DNA of 64,000 nucleotides, taken from NCBI GenBank assembly GCA_023159155.1, contig JAJNNX010000043.1, forward strand, positions 62,001 to 126,000, read 5' to 3'. The notes below the pieces were generated by a model. That model ran no database searches, was not told the DNA's origin, and saw nothing but the letters and a program-made list of their open reading frames with translations. Positions within the stretch are counted from its first letter, which is position 1, and every line of letters begins with the position of its first letter. Origin of the DNA: Ustulina deusta (taxonomy: Eukaryota > Ascomycota > Sordariomycetes > Xylariales > Xylariaceae). A program made the position numbers and the translations under genes. Below are positions 11,974 to 24,290 of the stretch, piece after piece.

Positions 11974-13405
11974 TAATCCCTTAAACAAAAGACTTCAAGA
12001 AATGGAGCAGAGGCGAAGAAAAGACATGCAATACTAAAACATATTTTGAATCAGAGCCAACTTCAACCTATCACAGTGCCTTAAGCTACCTAGGTATCTT
12101 TGCGACCGCTCGCCCAATAGCCATTAGCTGGTACCTGTACAGAGTACATCACAATATGCATGGGAGTAATGACCCTTGCCGGCTGAAATCAGCCTCACCT
12201 TGGGCCTGCAGGTGTAGGCGTTCTCGCAAGGGATCCCTCCACCGGCCGGGGAGTCCGGAAGCGCAGGGCATACCATGATAGGCTGTCGGCATGGTAGTAT
12301 TGTAAGTGACAAGATGCAAGATAACCGAGCTAGGAGACTATAATACGACATTTCATTCGGCACCTGCGTACGTACCTATTTCAGTTTGCCTCCGGTCTCC
12401 AGCAGAACTGTAAGCTGAGGACGAGAACCCTTGGTCTGGAATACACACTATCGCGGGTACGCACGCATGTCCGCATTTCCACTCGCAGCCAAGGATTAAC
12501 TGGAAGAATATATGCCGGATGGGATATAAGATACATGATCAAGGATACTCTGTCACCGAGGTCCCCTCCTCCCTTTCTGCCACATTTGATCAGTTGACAG
12601 CCAATAGAATTAATTGGTCGGTGCGAAACTGCACACATAAGGCTCTCTAACTCGATTAACCTAGTGAGGTAGCTTCTCACATCTAGGTAATGGAAATGAA
12701 GATATCACATGCCTAGTGGCGCAAAATCCCCGCAGTCAAATTGATTGATACAGCATTGTCTACCTCGTCAACGAACCTACCCATAACCCCCGATCCTAAA
12801 CTCAGGTGAGAACACAGAGCTCAAAACGGAAATACGCCAAAATACCAAACCCCTCTAGCCAATATTTGAGTATTAGCAGGTGTGAGGTTTGGAGATTGCA
12901 CAGTAGGTTTCTCTCATGGGGTCCGAAAAATAGTGATTGTTTCATTATTCGACAGAGAACAAGAAGATTAACGTACACGCGATAATTAGCGTACACCCAC
13001 ATTACATAATTATCCTCCACAGCATGAACGCGCAGATTCAGAACGAACGCCATCCCCAACATCGTCTCAAGCAAATTAGGCAGAAAAACAGGGGGGAAAT
13101 GATTAAGCAGAACGCGGAAAGTGAAAGGTTTTGGGAAGAAAGACGATACAAGTTCAGATGGGGTATCATGCAATCTAATACCAAGTCGTTGCATCTCGTG
13201 ATTTTTTGAATCGTTGCTGTCGTTATTGTCGTTGATGTCGTTAAGATTCCTTATTCGTAACATTGTCATTCCATTCAATTCGTAATATCGTGAGGCATTC
13301 TGTCGAAGGAAAACGAGTGTATGCGTCCAGTGGTGAGAAATGCCCTTTGCCAAGCACGGGGCGACTGACACGATGTCAGCAATTCGCATGCTGCCTAGCG
13401 GTTGT

Positions 13406-15460
13406 TCACTCTTCGCTAGGGCTGTCCTCTTCTTCTCCACGGTCTTCGCTCGGGTCCTCCACTGATGGGGCAGGAATGGGGTTGAAGAGTTGCTTGAAGC
13501 GCGTGGCGGCCGCGGCATTAGCGAATCTGATTCGGAAAGCGCCAAATCTAGTACGTTGTCGATACGCTCGATACTCATCACAGAATGAATAGACCTGGAG
13601 ATTTCGTAGCAAGATGCGATGTGGGCTCTTGTGAAGTAACCAATCCTCGGGGGGATCAGGAGGTACTTGAAAACGAGCAATATCAGCGACTGCGGATAAG
13701 AGCAAAACCAGAGTATCTGAGGGAGCAGGAAATAGACGTGGACAACAATAGATATAGTCGAGGGACACGGGGCATACCGAAAGCTGTCCAGACAGGACAT
13801 CTTGGCAGTGGTCCACCTCCGACCATAACATGCAGACGACGACCTTTCGTGTGGATATCTTCGACGACAGCCAGGGAATGATCACGCTCGTCGTCGATGA
13901 TTTGACTGGTGGAGTTTGTTATTGAATCGTTTCGGTTTAACTAGTGTAGGCGATGCAGCACTTACGCTTGGAACAGGCGTTTTTCTCTTCGTATAGTGAA
14001 TTCGCGCGGGTCAAGGCTATTTGTCCATAGGTCACGAGCCTTGAGACAGACGAAGGTGCAGTAGAATAGCACCAGCTCTAGTTTAAATTAATATGCATCG
14101 TCCATTGAACCGGGCACGCAACAAAAACTAACCTTCCCATGTCAAGAATGAGAGGCTTGCCCAAGCCTTCCGCCGGTTTTCAATAGGGTTCCAAAATGTC
14201 AGATATAAAACGGATGACGACTCCCTCTCGATCGTGAGGTCGTCTATAGAACGGATGGAGACCCAGGGCTCGCCAATGGGAGTTCGCGTACGAACGAGAA
14301 CGAAAGGCAATTGATCGCGATATCGGAGAAATATTATGATAGAGACGCGATCATTCTCAAAGGTCCTTCCAACCACGCGTCAGCTTTGCGGAGCAGGAAT
14401 TCACTAGGAGGGCCCTAGCTACCTAGAAGAGGGCTCCAAGTGAAAGAGAAAAGATATGACCCTACCGCTTCACCAGTATTTTAGAATCATCGGGGAATAA
14501 TTTCGCGTAGCCCATCCTATCCAGTGGCCCAAAAGCGTCAGACCTATATATTGTCAATCCAATGCTCCAGTAGAGGGTGAGTCGGGATCAGCAGCTCACT
14601 TGCCGCGTTTTCTGAACTCCCGCCGGGACGGCAGCGGATGCGTGAATATGGCCTCGGCCCAATGAGAGTCCTACCAAAGTTAACCAGTTCCTTCAATCCT
14701 GCGAGGACGAGACCAACCGTTTCTTGCTTCCAGAAGTCTAGTGCGGTGTCTCGTCTTACGAGGTCTGCCCGGATGGGACTCGGGGGGTCTAAATGCTAAG
14801 CTTAGCTGGGGATTTCCGTAGGCAAATAGGATCGTCTAACCAACCTATTTTCCTAGCCTCGCGCAATTGAAGAATTCGTAGTCGAAGAGCTTCCATAGCG
14901 TTGACATCGAAGTTTGGGTCCCTGCTCGGCGAAGGAATAAGGCTCTGTTACGCATGTTGGATCTGAAGCACGTACCTTGTCAACATGAAATTAAGTGATC
15001 CTAGGAATTGATTGTACATAACAAATCTAGCCGGCAGCGTCGTACCCGGTAGCTCGTTGCTCATATTATGATACATAGTTCTCCAGCGGTGTTCTTTGCT
15101 CAGGAATTTGTCCTCGTAATAGTCCATGATATCTCGAAGCGTACGACATAGGCAAGGCAGGATAACGTTCAGATAATCGATCATCACCGGTACTTGAGAT
15201 AGGTGTACTTGAGACTTATCGGCAAGGTCTCGGAGAAGCTGGCTTGTGATTTGGAGGTGTTCAATGACAGCTGTGAGGTGTGAGTGAAGATGTTCTGGAA
15301 GGGCGTTGCGTAGCCCCTGGAGGCAGTAGCCAACCCGATCGGCACGCTCAGCCTCGACGCAACAACCGTTCAGTACACGCGGACCTAGGTCCCGGGCCGC
15401 TAGATCTCGGGTTACGAGCCGGGGGACCGGGGTTCTTACCCGGATTCGGATCGGCTCCAT
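13406..15460 (-). CDS. Conserved fungal protein of unknown function, 512 aa
   Basis: Nine exons fit exactly in phase: 15460-14976, 14921-14845, 14788-14718, 14670-14600, 14543-14466, 14365-14133, 14077-13966, 13905-13778 and 13689-13406. They give 513 codons including the stop. Introns are 47-100 nt. From memory, the protein matches a family widespread in sordariomycetes. The N-terminal third is helical (VEAERADRVGYCLQGLRNAL, LRDIMDYYEDKFL, then NAMEALRLRILQLREAR). A basic linker (HPLPSRREFRKRG) follows. The C-terminal half looks like two beta-rich repeats, each opening with similar blocks: KRTFENDRVSI then WVSIRSIDDLTI, and RLFQAQIIDDERDHSL then CPVWTAF. The tail is acidic. No signal peptide, membrane segment or catalytic motif is visible. 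The paired C-terminal repeats could be PH-like domains, which is inference. The 47-nt third intron and the 100-nt fifth intron are the least certain. Its function is unknown. Confidence 0.8.
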
Positions 15461-17712
15461 GATGACGAGGACCTTACTTTGACATGGTGGCAGATGGCCA
15501 ATAGCAGTTCGGTTTAGGACCTCCCATCCGCTCTTCGACGCTGCTTAAATAAAGAAGGAAATAAAAGCAGAAATGGAATGTAGGTGATCTAGTTTGGGGG
15601 AGAAAGAGCCCACCAGGCCGCGTTGGTAGTTATTAATGGAGGACGCCACAGTGGCCGTGTGGAGAAGCTCATCGACTCCAACGGTGCATGGAAGATGGTG
15701 AAAGGACGGCGGCTATCTGGGAAACTGGAACCCAAAGAAATATCTCGCGAGAGTCTTTGTCTCTGCCAAATGCGGCTCATCTGACGTGGCCAGAGCCTAA
15801 TGGGGGTGGGGGGTCTTAGACGACGCGATCAGTTGATGACCTGGTTATCTAGAACGATGTCCGGGCAGAGAGCCGTACGCATGCTGTGCTGATGGGCGCA
15901 TGGGGGTGCACTGGTGATTGGATATCGTCATCAAGCGCTATGTATGAGAATACGCGAGCCTGTCATGGCAATCAAGAGTTGGCCTAGAGACGAGATATCC
16001 GGTCAACTGCCATTGGAAGGAAGGACACAAGTGTGAATAATATGAATCGCTGGCGACTTGACATAGATCAACGTCGATTTACGGGACGATTAGAGAGGGC
16101 ATACGAGGGTGGCTCGATAGACGGAAACCCGCCTTTGGACGGCTTGCTGGCTTGGGAGTATGTCTATGCCGAAGGGGTAGCTTAAGGGCTGATGTGGTCT
16201 GCCGTTGGACAGCGAGAGGCTTCAGTGAGGGATTGCCACGAAGCCAGCGCTCTGATCCAAGCAATCATAGGCGCCGGGGAAATGGCACGATGCGGAAATC
16301 AGGGTCCGGCAACGGTGCTTCTTCTGGCTCTCCCCCATGCGGAGAAGGGGGACAGCTTGCATGAGTAATCTGCAAGAGACCTGTTTGGCGGGTGATCACG
16401 TTGCCGCTGGCTCCTAGCCTAGGTACTCTGTATCCCCAGCCGTTGTGGGGTTATGTGCCCGGAGTGATGGGCGATGGCGAACGACAGATCATATATGTGG
16501 CCTAGTCGCACGTTAATACTCTTCCCCTCTCTTTTGTCTCGCTAAGCTGCATCGAAGCCGGAACGTTGCACGTTTCAACGCGTCACATTCAACTCACCTG
16601 GAGAAACAGACGAGGCAGCAACTGGCACAAGAATTGGGGAGAAATGAAGAGGCATCGGGAGGACGAGCCAAGATGTTATACCCACAGCCCCTGGGAGATG
16701 ATCAAAGGCGGAACCACACATGATCGCCATCTTTTACTTCGGAGACGGGTAGCAGGTCATTTTGGATAGGAACCAAGAAAAGGGAGATTGGGTAACAAAC
16801 AAACCTCCGAGGGGAACGTGGGACGATGGGCTCATGGTGCTGGAGGCGTCTCGCCTGATGATAACGTGCATATGCACCCAGCCAAAGTTAACTGCTGCAA
16901 AATTCCGGCGCAAACAAGGAACAAGTCGAATTGAATAGCCAAAGAACATTACTTAAATGCCTTAAATAGGATCATTGCGTGTTATAGACTAGCAAGTGGT
17001 GTTGGCGCAGGCACCTCAACAAGCTGTGGCTGTCGTGTTGTATACATTAGTTCGCTTGAGGGCCTCTTCGCCCTAGCTGGCGCCAACATGCTATTTGTAA
17101 ACGTGTTGTTGAGATGAAAAGCAGATGGAGAAGGAGAACTAAACTCGGCGATTTTGCAACCAGGCACTGCAATCGCACTCGGGAGATCTATGTATAGCGC
17201 CTTTTCTTGGCACGCACATCATCCACATGATCAACACCATGATTGCCCATGGATTGCGGTGCTAACAATAATGATGGCACCCATTGGCGACCCGTCGAAT
17301 TTTTCGTTCGTCACCTATCTGACAAAACGTGGGGGATGGCGCATCACGAATTGTCGTCGTGTCAACTAATTTACAACGCGCCGTCGTTGAGAATATAGGT
17401 TCTCAGGACCTTTCATAGTTATCTGAAGGCCAAAGCAGGACCAACATGGCCAGAGTTCGAGCATCCCCAGCTCTTCCGGCTAGACACCCTCGAAAGCAAA
17501 ACGAAGCATCATAAACCATTCCTGTGCTTCACAACACCGACCAAACCCATACGCAGTAGAGAAAATAAAACTTAATGCCACCCTGGCCACCCAGAGCCTT
17601 CACAGCCCACGACCTTGAGCATAGTCATCCCGTCGTGAAACTTCCTCTAGATCGCAATAGACAGGCCTTGAGCTTGAGGTGCTCACATGCCACTTTTACT
17701 CCTATCGTTCCT
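15461..17712. other. Intergenic, no gene seen
   Basis: This covers the upstream region of the 512-residue gene and the downstream region of NHP6. Only short unconvincing frames occur. A small intervening gene cannot be excluded, but none has a recognisable domain or splice chain. Confidence 0.45.
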
Positions 17713-18182
17713 CTAATCGGATTCGGCCTTTGTGTCATGATTAGCGACGGCTAAAACTAATATCGTCGATCAAAGGCTCACCTGGTAGGCTTGCTTCTCA
17801 TCTTCGTATCGCTTCTTGTCGGCAGCAGCCTTTGCCTCATACGGAGCGCGCTGCTTATCATTCAGGGCCTTCCATCGCTCGCCAAGGATCTTGCCGACCT
17901 GACCTGTCGTTGTTGTTAGTACCAAGGTGTACAAGGGGTCAAGCCGACATAATCGTACCGAAGGAGATGCCAGGATTCTCATCGCGTACGTTCTCACGCT
18001 GCTCGTTGGCGAAGAACATGTACGCAGAGAGACCACGCTTGGGAGCATTGGGGTCTGTGGTGCGTTAGTAAAGTCTATCTAGTCGCAACTACAAGTTGCT
18101 AGGCTAAGTAGAACATACCCTTCTTGCCCTTTCTCTTCTCGACCTTGCCGGCCTTTCCGCGCTTGGTGGTTTCCTTGGGCAT
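17713..18182 (-). CDS. NHP6: Non-histone chromosomal HMG-box protein NHP6
   Basis: Small HMGB-type architectural protein that bends DNA without sequence preference and assists nucleosome remodelling and transcription in the nucleus. Four exons (18182-18119, 18054-17959, 17903-17782, 17727-17713) give 98 residues, the usual size for fungal NHP6. The N-terminal tail ([20 protein letters not shown]) is lysine/arginine-rich. The HMG box runs from about residue 22 to 92: [20 protein letters not shown], then [20 protein letters not shown] and [20 protein letters not shown]. Introns are 64, 55 and 54 nt. The last exon is only 15 nt (AESD plus stop) behind an AAAG acceptor. Reading through the third donor would instead add VSL and stop, so the C terminus is the one uncertain part. 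The start ATG fits the family. Confidence 0.93.
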
Positions 18183-21100
18183 GATAAATGACTAGGAATC
18201 TGTTGATTAACATGCAAATTAGCGATATGGTTCAACAGCAGTAGGACGGGATCTAGCAGTGTGCGCGTCAACGGTAGAAATAAGCTTAATGGAAACAAGG
18301 AAGTTGATCGGCAAGATGGGATGGTGATGGTCCTAAGCGCTGCAATTGTGTTGCCACTGGGTCTTGGTGGGCTGTTTCACAACGGCGCGGGCGAGGTAGA
18401 TGAGGTGGCTTTGCGATGCAAAGCACGGGTGGTGATAGTGGGTTTGGTAGATGTGCGGGTGTCGCATCTTCAATTGAGCTTGCCAACGCGTAAAAACCGC
18501 GTCTTGAAGCTTGAAATCAGCAATAGGAAGTCGAAATACATACCCCTAGGGATTTGCAGAACAATCAATTCTTATTGTTGATGTTCACAGAGCTGTTGTG
18601 TTGAACTGCTGTCAGTGGATCTTGCTACCAATCGTCGCGATGTTGATGGCGATAGTGTTGATGACAAGTGATGGCCCGGGGCGTTGGGCAAGAGATGCGA
18701 CCGACGGCCACTGGTGCAATGGAACCAGACAAAAGCGCCAACATAAAAAAAACAGCAATGAATGCGACAACTTGAAATTTGTGTACAGCATAAAACACTG
18801 GACGTGCGGGTTGAGTGTAGAACGTGGTGTTGTAAGGGTGACTTGGTGTTTGTAGTGCATGTCCATATAAGGAGAGGTACTCACGATTTGTATGTGTGGG
18901 CGCAGAGCGTAGGTGTAAGGGCGTTGTATGTGCGGGTGTTGAGGTTGAGTGTGTGCGGTGTTTGTACAGGAGACGATTTGGGTGGGAGATTGTATGAGAG
19001 CAGAGAAGAGAGGGAAATTTGTATGGGGGGGCGCCTTGGGTGACTGACCTTTTCAGGGTGGGCGGGTGATTGTGTGAGGGCCAGAGACAAGCTCTCCAAT
19101 TTGTGAGGGAGGGTGCGAGCCTAGCCTATGGTGCGGGCGGGCGTGAGCGTGTGTGTTGCGTGTGCAAACGTAGGGCAGGAGTGTGGTCAGTAGGCAGGAG
19201 GGGAAGGGAGGTGGTCGAGGTTCTGGCTCAGGCTTTCAGCAGGCCCTAGCATCTTTCCAAAGGCTTGGGGGGGTAACAGGGACAATGAACACTGTATAGC
19301 TTGGTGGACTGCACTGCAAGACTCACTGTAATCCCGTCTTTTGGGCCTCCTGTGGGTACCGCGCAAATACAGCGGGTTCCGTGGGCTGTACAGTTCGAAT
19401 TGCACGGTACAGCCAATTTTTTTTAGCTTCGACAACTGAAGTCACTGGGTAGGCATACTTGCAGTGGTGTTGGTATAAATACCGAGGTAAGTATTGATGT
19501 CAGCCCATCCATTGACTACATATTCGGACGAGCTTATCCCACTCTATTTGAGTACATAGGTATATATGTACTCGAGGTACCTTAACTTGGTAATGGTACC
19601 ACGCCCAATTGTACCTGCTTTCCGTAGATAACCCTGGTGTTTTGGTTCTCCTTACTCGATGGTGGGTACATACCTACTCTCGGTTCTTGTCAACTCTGGG
19701 AGGTATCATACACTAGAATAGGTATCACTACATGGAAATGCTGTTTCTCACATCCATTCCAAATCTCCCTTTGGTTTTTAGCAGAGGACAATTGCCTTGT
19801 AGGTAGATCCTTTTTTCTCTCACAAATATCGTCTCGTGTGACATCTCCCCCTACTACGGATAACTGCTAAGGAATCTACAACAATTGTATGCACAGCGCA
19901 GGACTTGCTTCACTGAGAGCGTTGCATCAGGTAGAGGCCAAGAACTGGGTGTCTTGTGTACATATGACCTACCTACACCTTTATCCTATTACAGCTTGAA
20001 ATCGGGGTTGATTAAGAGCAATGGGTTCGCAACAACCTCAACATTGGTCCCTGCTGGTATTCGTGGACCCTGCTCTTGCTGGCGAGTTGGCTTGTATACC
20101 CTTTCACTCTGGTTTCTAGTGCCTTTCATTGGACTTGCACATCTCTGCCTTTTCTATCGGAGACACGGAGGGGAGGCGGAGACAGGAACAAAAGTGAAAG
20201 GTGAAAGGTGAAAGCCACAATAATAGCAAGTCATCTGTCTTGTAATACCTACGCATACGTACATACTAGGATGGAACGGCTGAAGGAGAGGTGCGAATGG
20301 TCTGGCGGGTTTATGCATTTGCTTCCGTCTCTGATTCATTGTTTTGGGGTGCTCACACCAACCTCTCTGCTCTTGGGGATCAGACCCCCCATACCTACCC
20401 TTCCTTGGCCCATGGCATTCCTTTGTTTCCCAAAAGCAGCCCTGTTTTCTCTTGCCGTGTCTCGCCCATTTGAAGTGGCTTGTAGTCGCACTATAGGGTT
20501 GTAACACGACGGCGGGGCCAACTGACTTTGTTGGCGGTTCTGTTCTATTATACAGTAGATGGAGGGCGCGCACTGCAGCCTTCTATCGGCAGACAGGTAG
20601 CCAGCCTCGTTTGGGTCTACGTAACAACTGCATGTCATCGTGTTGCCAAAGTTGGAATTGGTGGGCGTGACGCTTGGGGGGAGGGGAGAGGAAAGACGGG
20701 TTGGACATGTACCTTGCCACCCCTTGTTAGCGTAGATGTACATGTCCCTGGTCCTTTTCCACATACCTACTGGTACACTACATCACTAGAGCTCAACTAG
20801 CCCCCTGTGGGTGTTTTGCTTTGCCTTGCCCTAATTCATGCTGGTCTGCAACACGCTGTGCAGCTGATTACGACCATGCAAAAACCCCAATTGAATTGTG
20901 GGAGTCTGGTGGCCCCCCCTCGTGTGGTGTATCTGCGTTTTCCCTCCCCTTTCGCTCTTTCACCCTCAGATTGTCCATGGCTTGGGCTCTGAACCCCACC
21001 CAGGAAGACCCTCATTGGCTACAAGCCCGTGGTTTTCTACAGCAGAATGCTTCTAACCGTGTGTTTTATTTCTTTCTTTTGACGTTTGATTTTTGCCTAG

Positions 21101-23156
21101 CCTGGGTTCCATTATGGTTCGGCCATTTGAGAATACAGTTATACTACGTTAGGAACTTGCAGTGAAGTCTGCCTTCCCCTCGAGCGGATGGATTAGTTGG
21201 CTACAGCAACTCAAGAACAAAGATAGTAGTATACTAACATAATACCTAGGTAACTCTGCTCTTGCAACAACTTGAAACCCAAAGAACAAAAAGGGGTGAG
21301 GAGATAGTGCAACTGGAAGGGGAAGAGAGGAATAATAGGAGGAAGGAAAAGAAAATAAAAGAAAATTGATGATGAAAAAGGGCAGGCCATAAACTCTAAA
21401 CAAACTCACCTTCTGCAACGAGGAAACTCCTTAGTACGCTACGGTATAAGTGACCCGTCGACAAGGGCTCGCCCACCAATAGGTTTCTCGAGCCTACCGA
21501 CTCCTGTTAGTTTTGCATATGAAATGGTGCTGCACAGCTCCGCAGGAACCCGGCGAGAGCTGTTCCTCCAATTCTGCTCTTGTACCCCGACTGTAGTAAT
21601 ATACGTGAGTGGACGGGTTATAGGTAGGCGGTCGGTTTGCGTGTCATTAATCATTAGTGTACGTTGGTGTAAGTCAAGACTTCCTGTGCAACCGGACCGT
21701 AAGTCGGTGGTGCCTCTCCCCTTTCGCCAAGCATGCCAGTTCCAACCTAGTGTCGTGCACCTAGTGTAGTGGAGTGTGGTGTCTTGCTAGCGAGACTGAG
21801 CAAGACAGGCCAGACCCTCTTTAGGTAGACGAACCAACCCATTAAGGCGTCTTCTTATCTGTGTATTCCGTACCGATTCAGATGAGCATCAAGCCCACAT
21901 CCGATGGAAGAGGTAGCCAGCAAGACTGAATACTCACGGGGAGGAGAGCTCACAGCGAAGCCAAAAATATATGCGTAGTGTGGGACTCGGATGGAGGAAG
22001 AATCGCATTGTACCTACACTAGCTAGTGCAGGTATGGAATCCTCGGTTGCACAGGTTCGAAAATTCACGCTGGTTTATGCAGCCGCCAATGCTGGGGGCT
22101 GCTCATCGTCTCTTGTGTGTATTGCTCTCATTTCCATCAGACGTGATCAGACGAGTGTCAGGCATTGGCTGTCTCGCTGCTGAACCCAGAGGACGAGGCC
22201 GAGGTCTGATTCGCCCGAGAGGGTAGACACTGTATCGCACTGGCTACACAGCGAGAGACCCGAGGACGGGCTATAAAAGGCACCCGTACACTGTGCTTCT
22301 GCCCATGCTCTGGATGCTCGTGGCCCCACCGTCGACGACACCACGGCAGAGAAACCACACCTGATTAGGATCCGGCAAAAGCTTTTTGTCACAGGAAAGC
22401 CCGTGCCTCCACTCGACTCAAGAGCCAGAAGGATGATTCGCATGCTCCATTTATACCTACTCCGAATGTAGGCCCATTTACTTACGTCATGCATATTATA
22501 GCTGCCTATAAATAAGTACATATGCCTAACACCTAATCACCGTGGTAGCCTCCCAATAGGTATTTGACATCTATGCACCAATTGTTCATAGGTGTCCTCT
22601 CACCCGACAGGTAAGTATTTAGAAAGCTGTTTTTGAATAGGATGAGCTGAAGTGGCTCGCCACGCAGTGCAGTACAACGCATCAAAGACGCTCGTATAAG
22701 GGAAAACACTCAGATACGCGCTCCAAGTGTTGGTCTTTTCCTGGGCTATCATATTAGCCGCTCTCATCAGCTCCCGAAACGTTGGCTGCGTGAAAGATAT
22801 GCATTGTTCCTCTTGGATGGCTTATCTTGCCAGAATTACATAATGAGTCTAGGATATACTACCATTACATGACAGCCACCATCCCGCCCCCTCAAAGCCA
22901 TAATCTTCATCTATCCTTTGGTATATTGGCAACATATCGTTTCACGTCCATATATTCAAGGCGTCGTGAGGGTGGTATAGCACCCGGAAACTCAGCCTCG
23001 CTCATATTTCTATATTTGCCATTGGACAAATTCGTTGGAAGCTCACAACAAGGCGATTTTTTTTATATGTTAGGCTACAGAAGGGTATCATCGAGACATG
23101 CATACGAATTGCTTTTCTCTCTGCCTCGACTCATTCCAGTTAGGCATTGTTCTCTT
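18183..23156. other. Long gene-free interval upstream of NHP6
   Basis: About 5 kb without a recognisable coding gene on either strand. The part next to NHP6 (18.2-19.4 kb) is rich in T/G and C/T tracts, as expected for a promoter and 5' leader. From 19.4 to 22.8 kb there are scattered TACCTAG-like words and many short frames on both strands, none convincing. It could hold regulatory DNA, a non-coding transcript or a fast-evolving small gene. Confidence 0.45.
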
Positions 23157-24001
23157 CTAAACCTCTTCCTCTGCTGGATCCAGTACAATGTCCCTTAGTT
23201 CTGTATCTCTTGCCCAATCAGTACCACTGCCCACAACAATGGCGCTCGCTGTGCCCTTGAGAACGCGCCACCTCTGTCTACTGCTTTTCACCTCAGCTTC
23301 TAACCCCGCGATCTCAGCCGCATATTCTGAGTCGCTAGGGAGAAGCTCAGCCTTGCCCTGCTCTGTCTGCTTTACGAGTTCTAGTAGACGCTCCGCAAGA
23401 GCAACGTTCTCCCGACTTAATCGCAATGAACGGCTCTCGACGTCCGTCAGGTCAGAGAGTAAAGAGTGAAGCTCTGTATTCTGGGACGCAAGTGTACTGG
23501 ATGCGGTGTCTCGGTCCGTAAGCAACGGAATGAGATCTCTGCTGTATGTTAGACTGATCGATAAACATGGGTGAGTTGGTAGATACATCCCATAGGTCAG
23601 ACTGGCATGGTGGAATAGAAGCAAATCACTAGAAAACCCACCTCTCTATAGGCGAAGCCTTCGTCCCGTCATGAACGGCCTGTAGTATGGGGTTTGCGCT
23701 CACAACGCTTGCGACTACCTCATTGCGTAGCATGTATCTGGCCCGCGAATCTAGGAGCTCCTGTTGCGCTACTTCTATGGTACGCCCTGAGGTCGTGTCT
23801 GCCAACCATGTTAATAGAGCCCGGATGATCGAGGGGGAGGTCAGCAGGGCGAGGGGCCCTACCAGGAACATAGCTCTTGTGCGCATTTAGCAGTGCGATC
23901 TCCAGCTGAAGCTGCTCTAACTTATCGTGAAGTTCTAGTACTCTCTTCTCCTTATCGGAGAGAACGAGAGGTGTTGGAACTTCTACGCTCTGGCCTTCCA
24001 T
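23157..24001 (-). CDS. CENP-H-like inner kinetochore protein, 225 aa
   Basis: Predicted subunit of the constitutive centromere-associated network (CENP-H; yeast Mcm16, fission-yeast Fta3), which links centromeric chromatin to the outer kinetochore. Three exons (24001-23863, 23798-23642, 23538-23157) fit in phase with introns of 64 and 103 nt. Exon 1 gives an N-terminal amphipathic helix (SDKEKRVLELHDKLEQLQLE). Exon 2 gives VAQQELLDSRARYMLRNEVV and NPILQAVHDGTKAS. Exon 3 gives a heptad-rich stretch and the conserved C-terminal block RWRVLKGTASAIVVGSGTDW followed by an acidic end. From memory, the WR.LKGT.SA..VGSG.DWARD signature is typical of fungal CENP-H. The start at 24001 was chosen because the next upstream ATG (24028) adds a cysteine-rich extension unlike the family. 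It is transcribed divergently from ATG11. Confidence 0.8.
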
Positions 24002-24179
24002 CTTATTACAATACCAGCACCCCGTCACTTGGGGGTCAATATCGATGTAGTATAGCGCTCGTAATAAGTAGGGAAATCTGTCTTCTCGCGGTTGTTGTAG
24101 TACACGACTGATTGATCATATAGTACCTACACTGAGTACCGGCCTAGACTACATGGGTATTCATTGTTGCAGCCTATCT

Positions 24180-24199
24180 CTACCGACCTAGGTCGGTAG
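24180..24199. promoter_or_regulatory. 20-bp perfect palindrome
   Basis: CTACCGACCT is followed immediately by its reverse complement AGGTCGGTAG. It lies 179 bp upstream of the CENP-H-like start codon and about 660 bp upstream of ATG11. It has the symmetry of a dimeric transcription-factor site; no known factor is assigned. Confidence 0.6.
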
Positions 24200-24263
24200 G
24201 TTAAGTACCTAGATAGTGGCGGTGCGGCAGAGTTGTGGCGCTACTTCAGAGAACTGATCCAGC

Positions 24264-24290
24264 AAGTCGGGTATCTCGGCTACCCGACTT
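24264..24290. promoter_or_regulatory. Inverted repeat, 10-bp arms, 7-nt spacer
   Basis: AAGTCGGGTA and TACCCGACTT are perfect inverted arms around TCTCGGC. They are 65 bp from the neighbouring 20-bp palindrome, in the same divergent promoter. It could be a spaced dimer site or an RNA hairpin in a leader. Confidence 0.6.

Larger units (their letters stand above)
9271..13405. other. Accessory interval without a defined gene
   Basis: About 4.1 kb between the P450 remnant and the 512-residue gene. Several short coding-like frames occur on both strands but none joins into a full gene. The 332-codon minus frame at 12802-13800 is an artefact: its upstream part overlaps exons and introns of the neighbouring gene in another frame. 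The strongest scraps are listed separately. Confidence 0.4.

Noticed and set aside
12802..13800. 332-codon minus-strand frame
   Set aside because: Its upstream half runs through exons and introns of the 512-residue gene in the wrong frame; the rest has no family features. The spliced model explains the region better.
20154..20800. Overlapping frames of 90-142 codons on both strands
   Set aside because: Both strands are open at similar length, with no domain and no splice chain; most likely chance frames in GC-balanced intergenic DNA.
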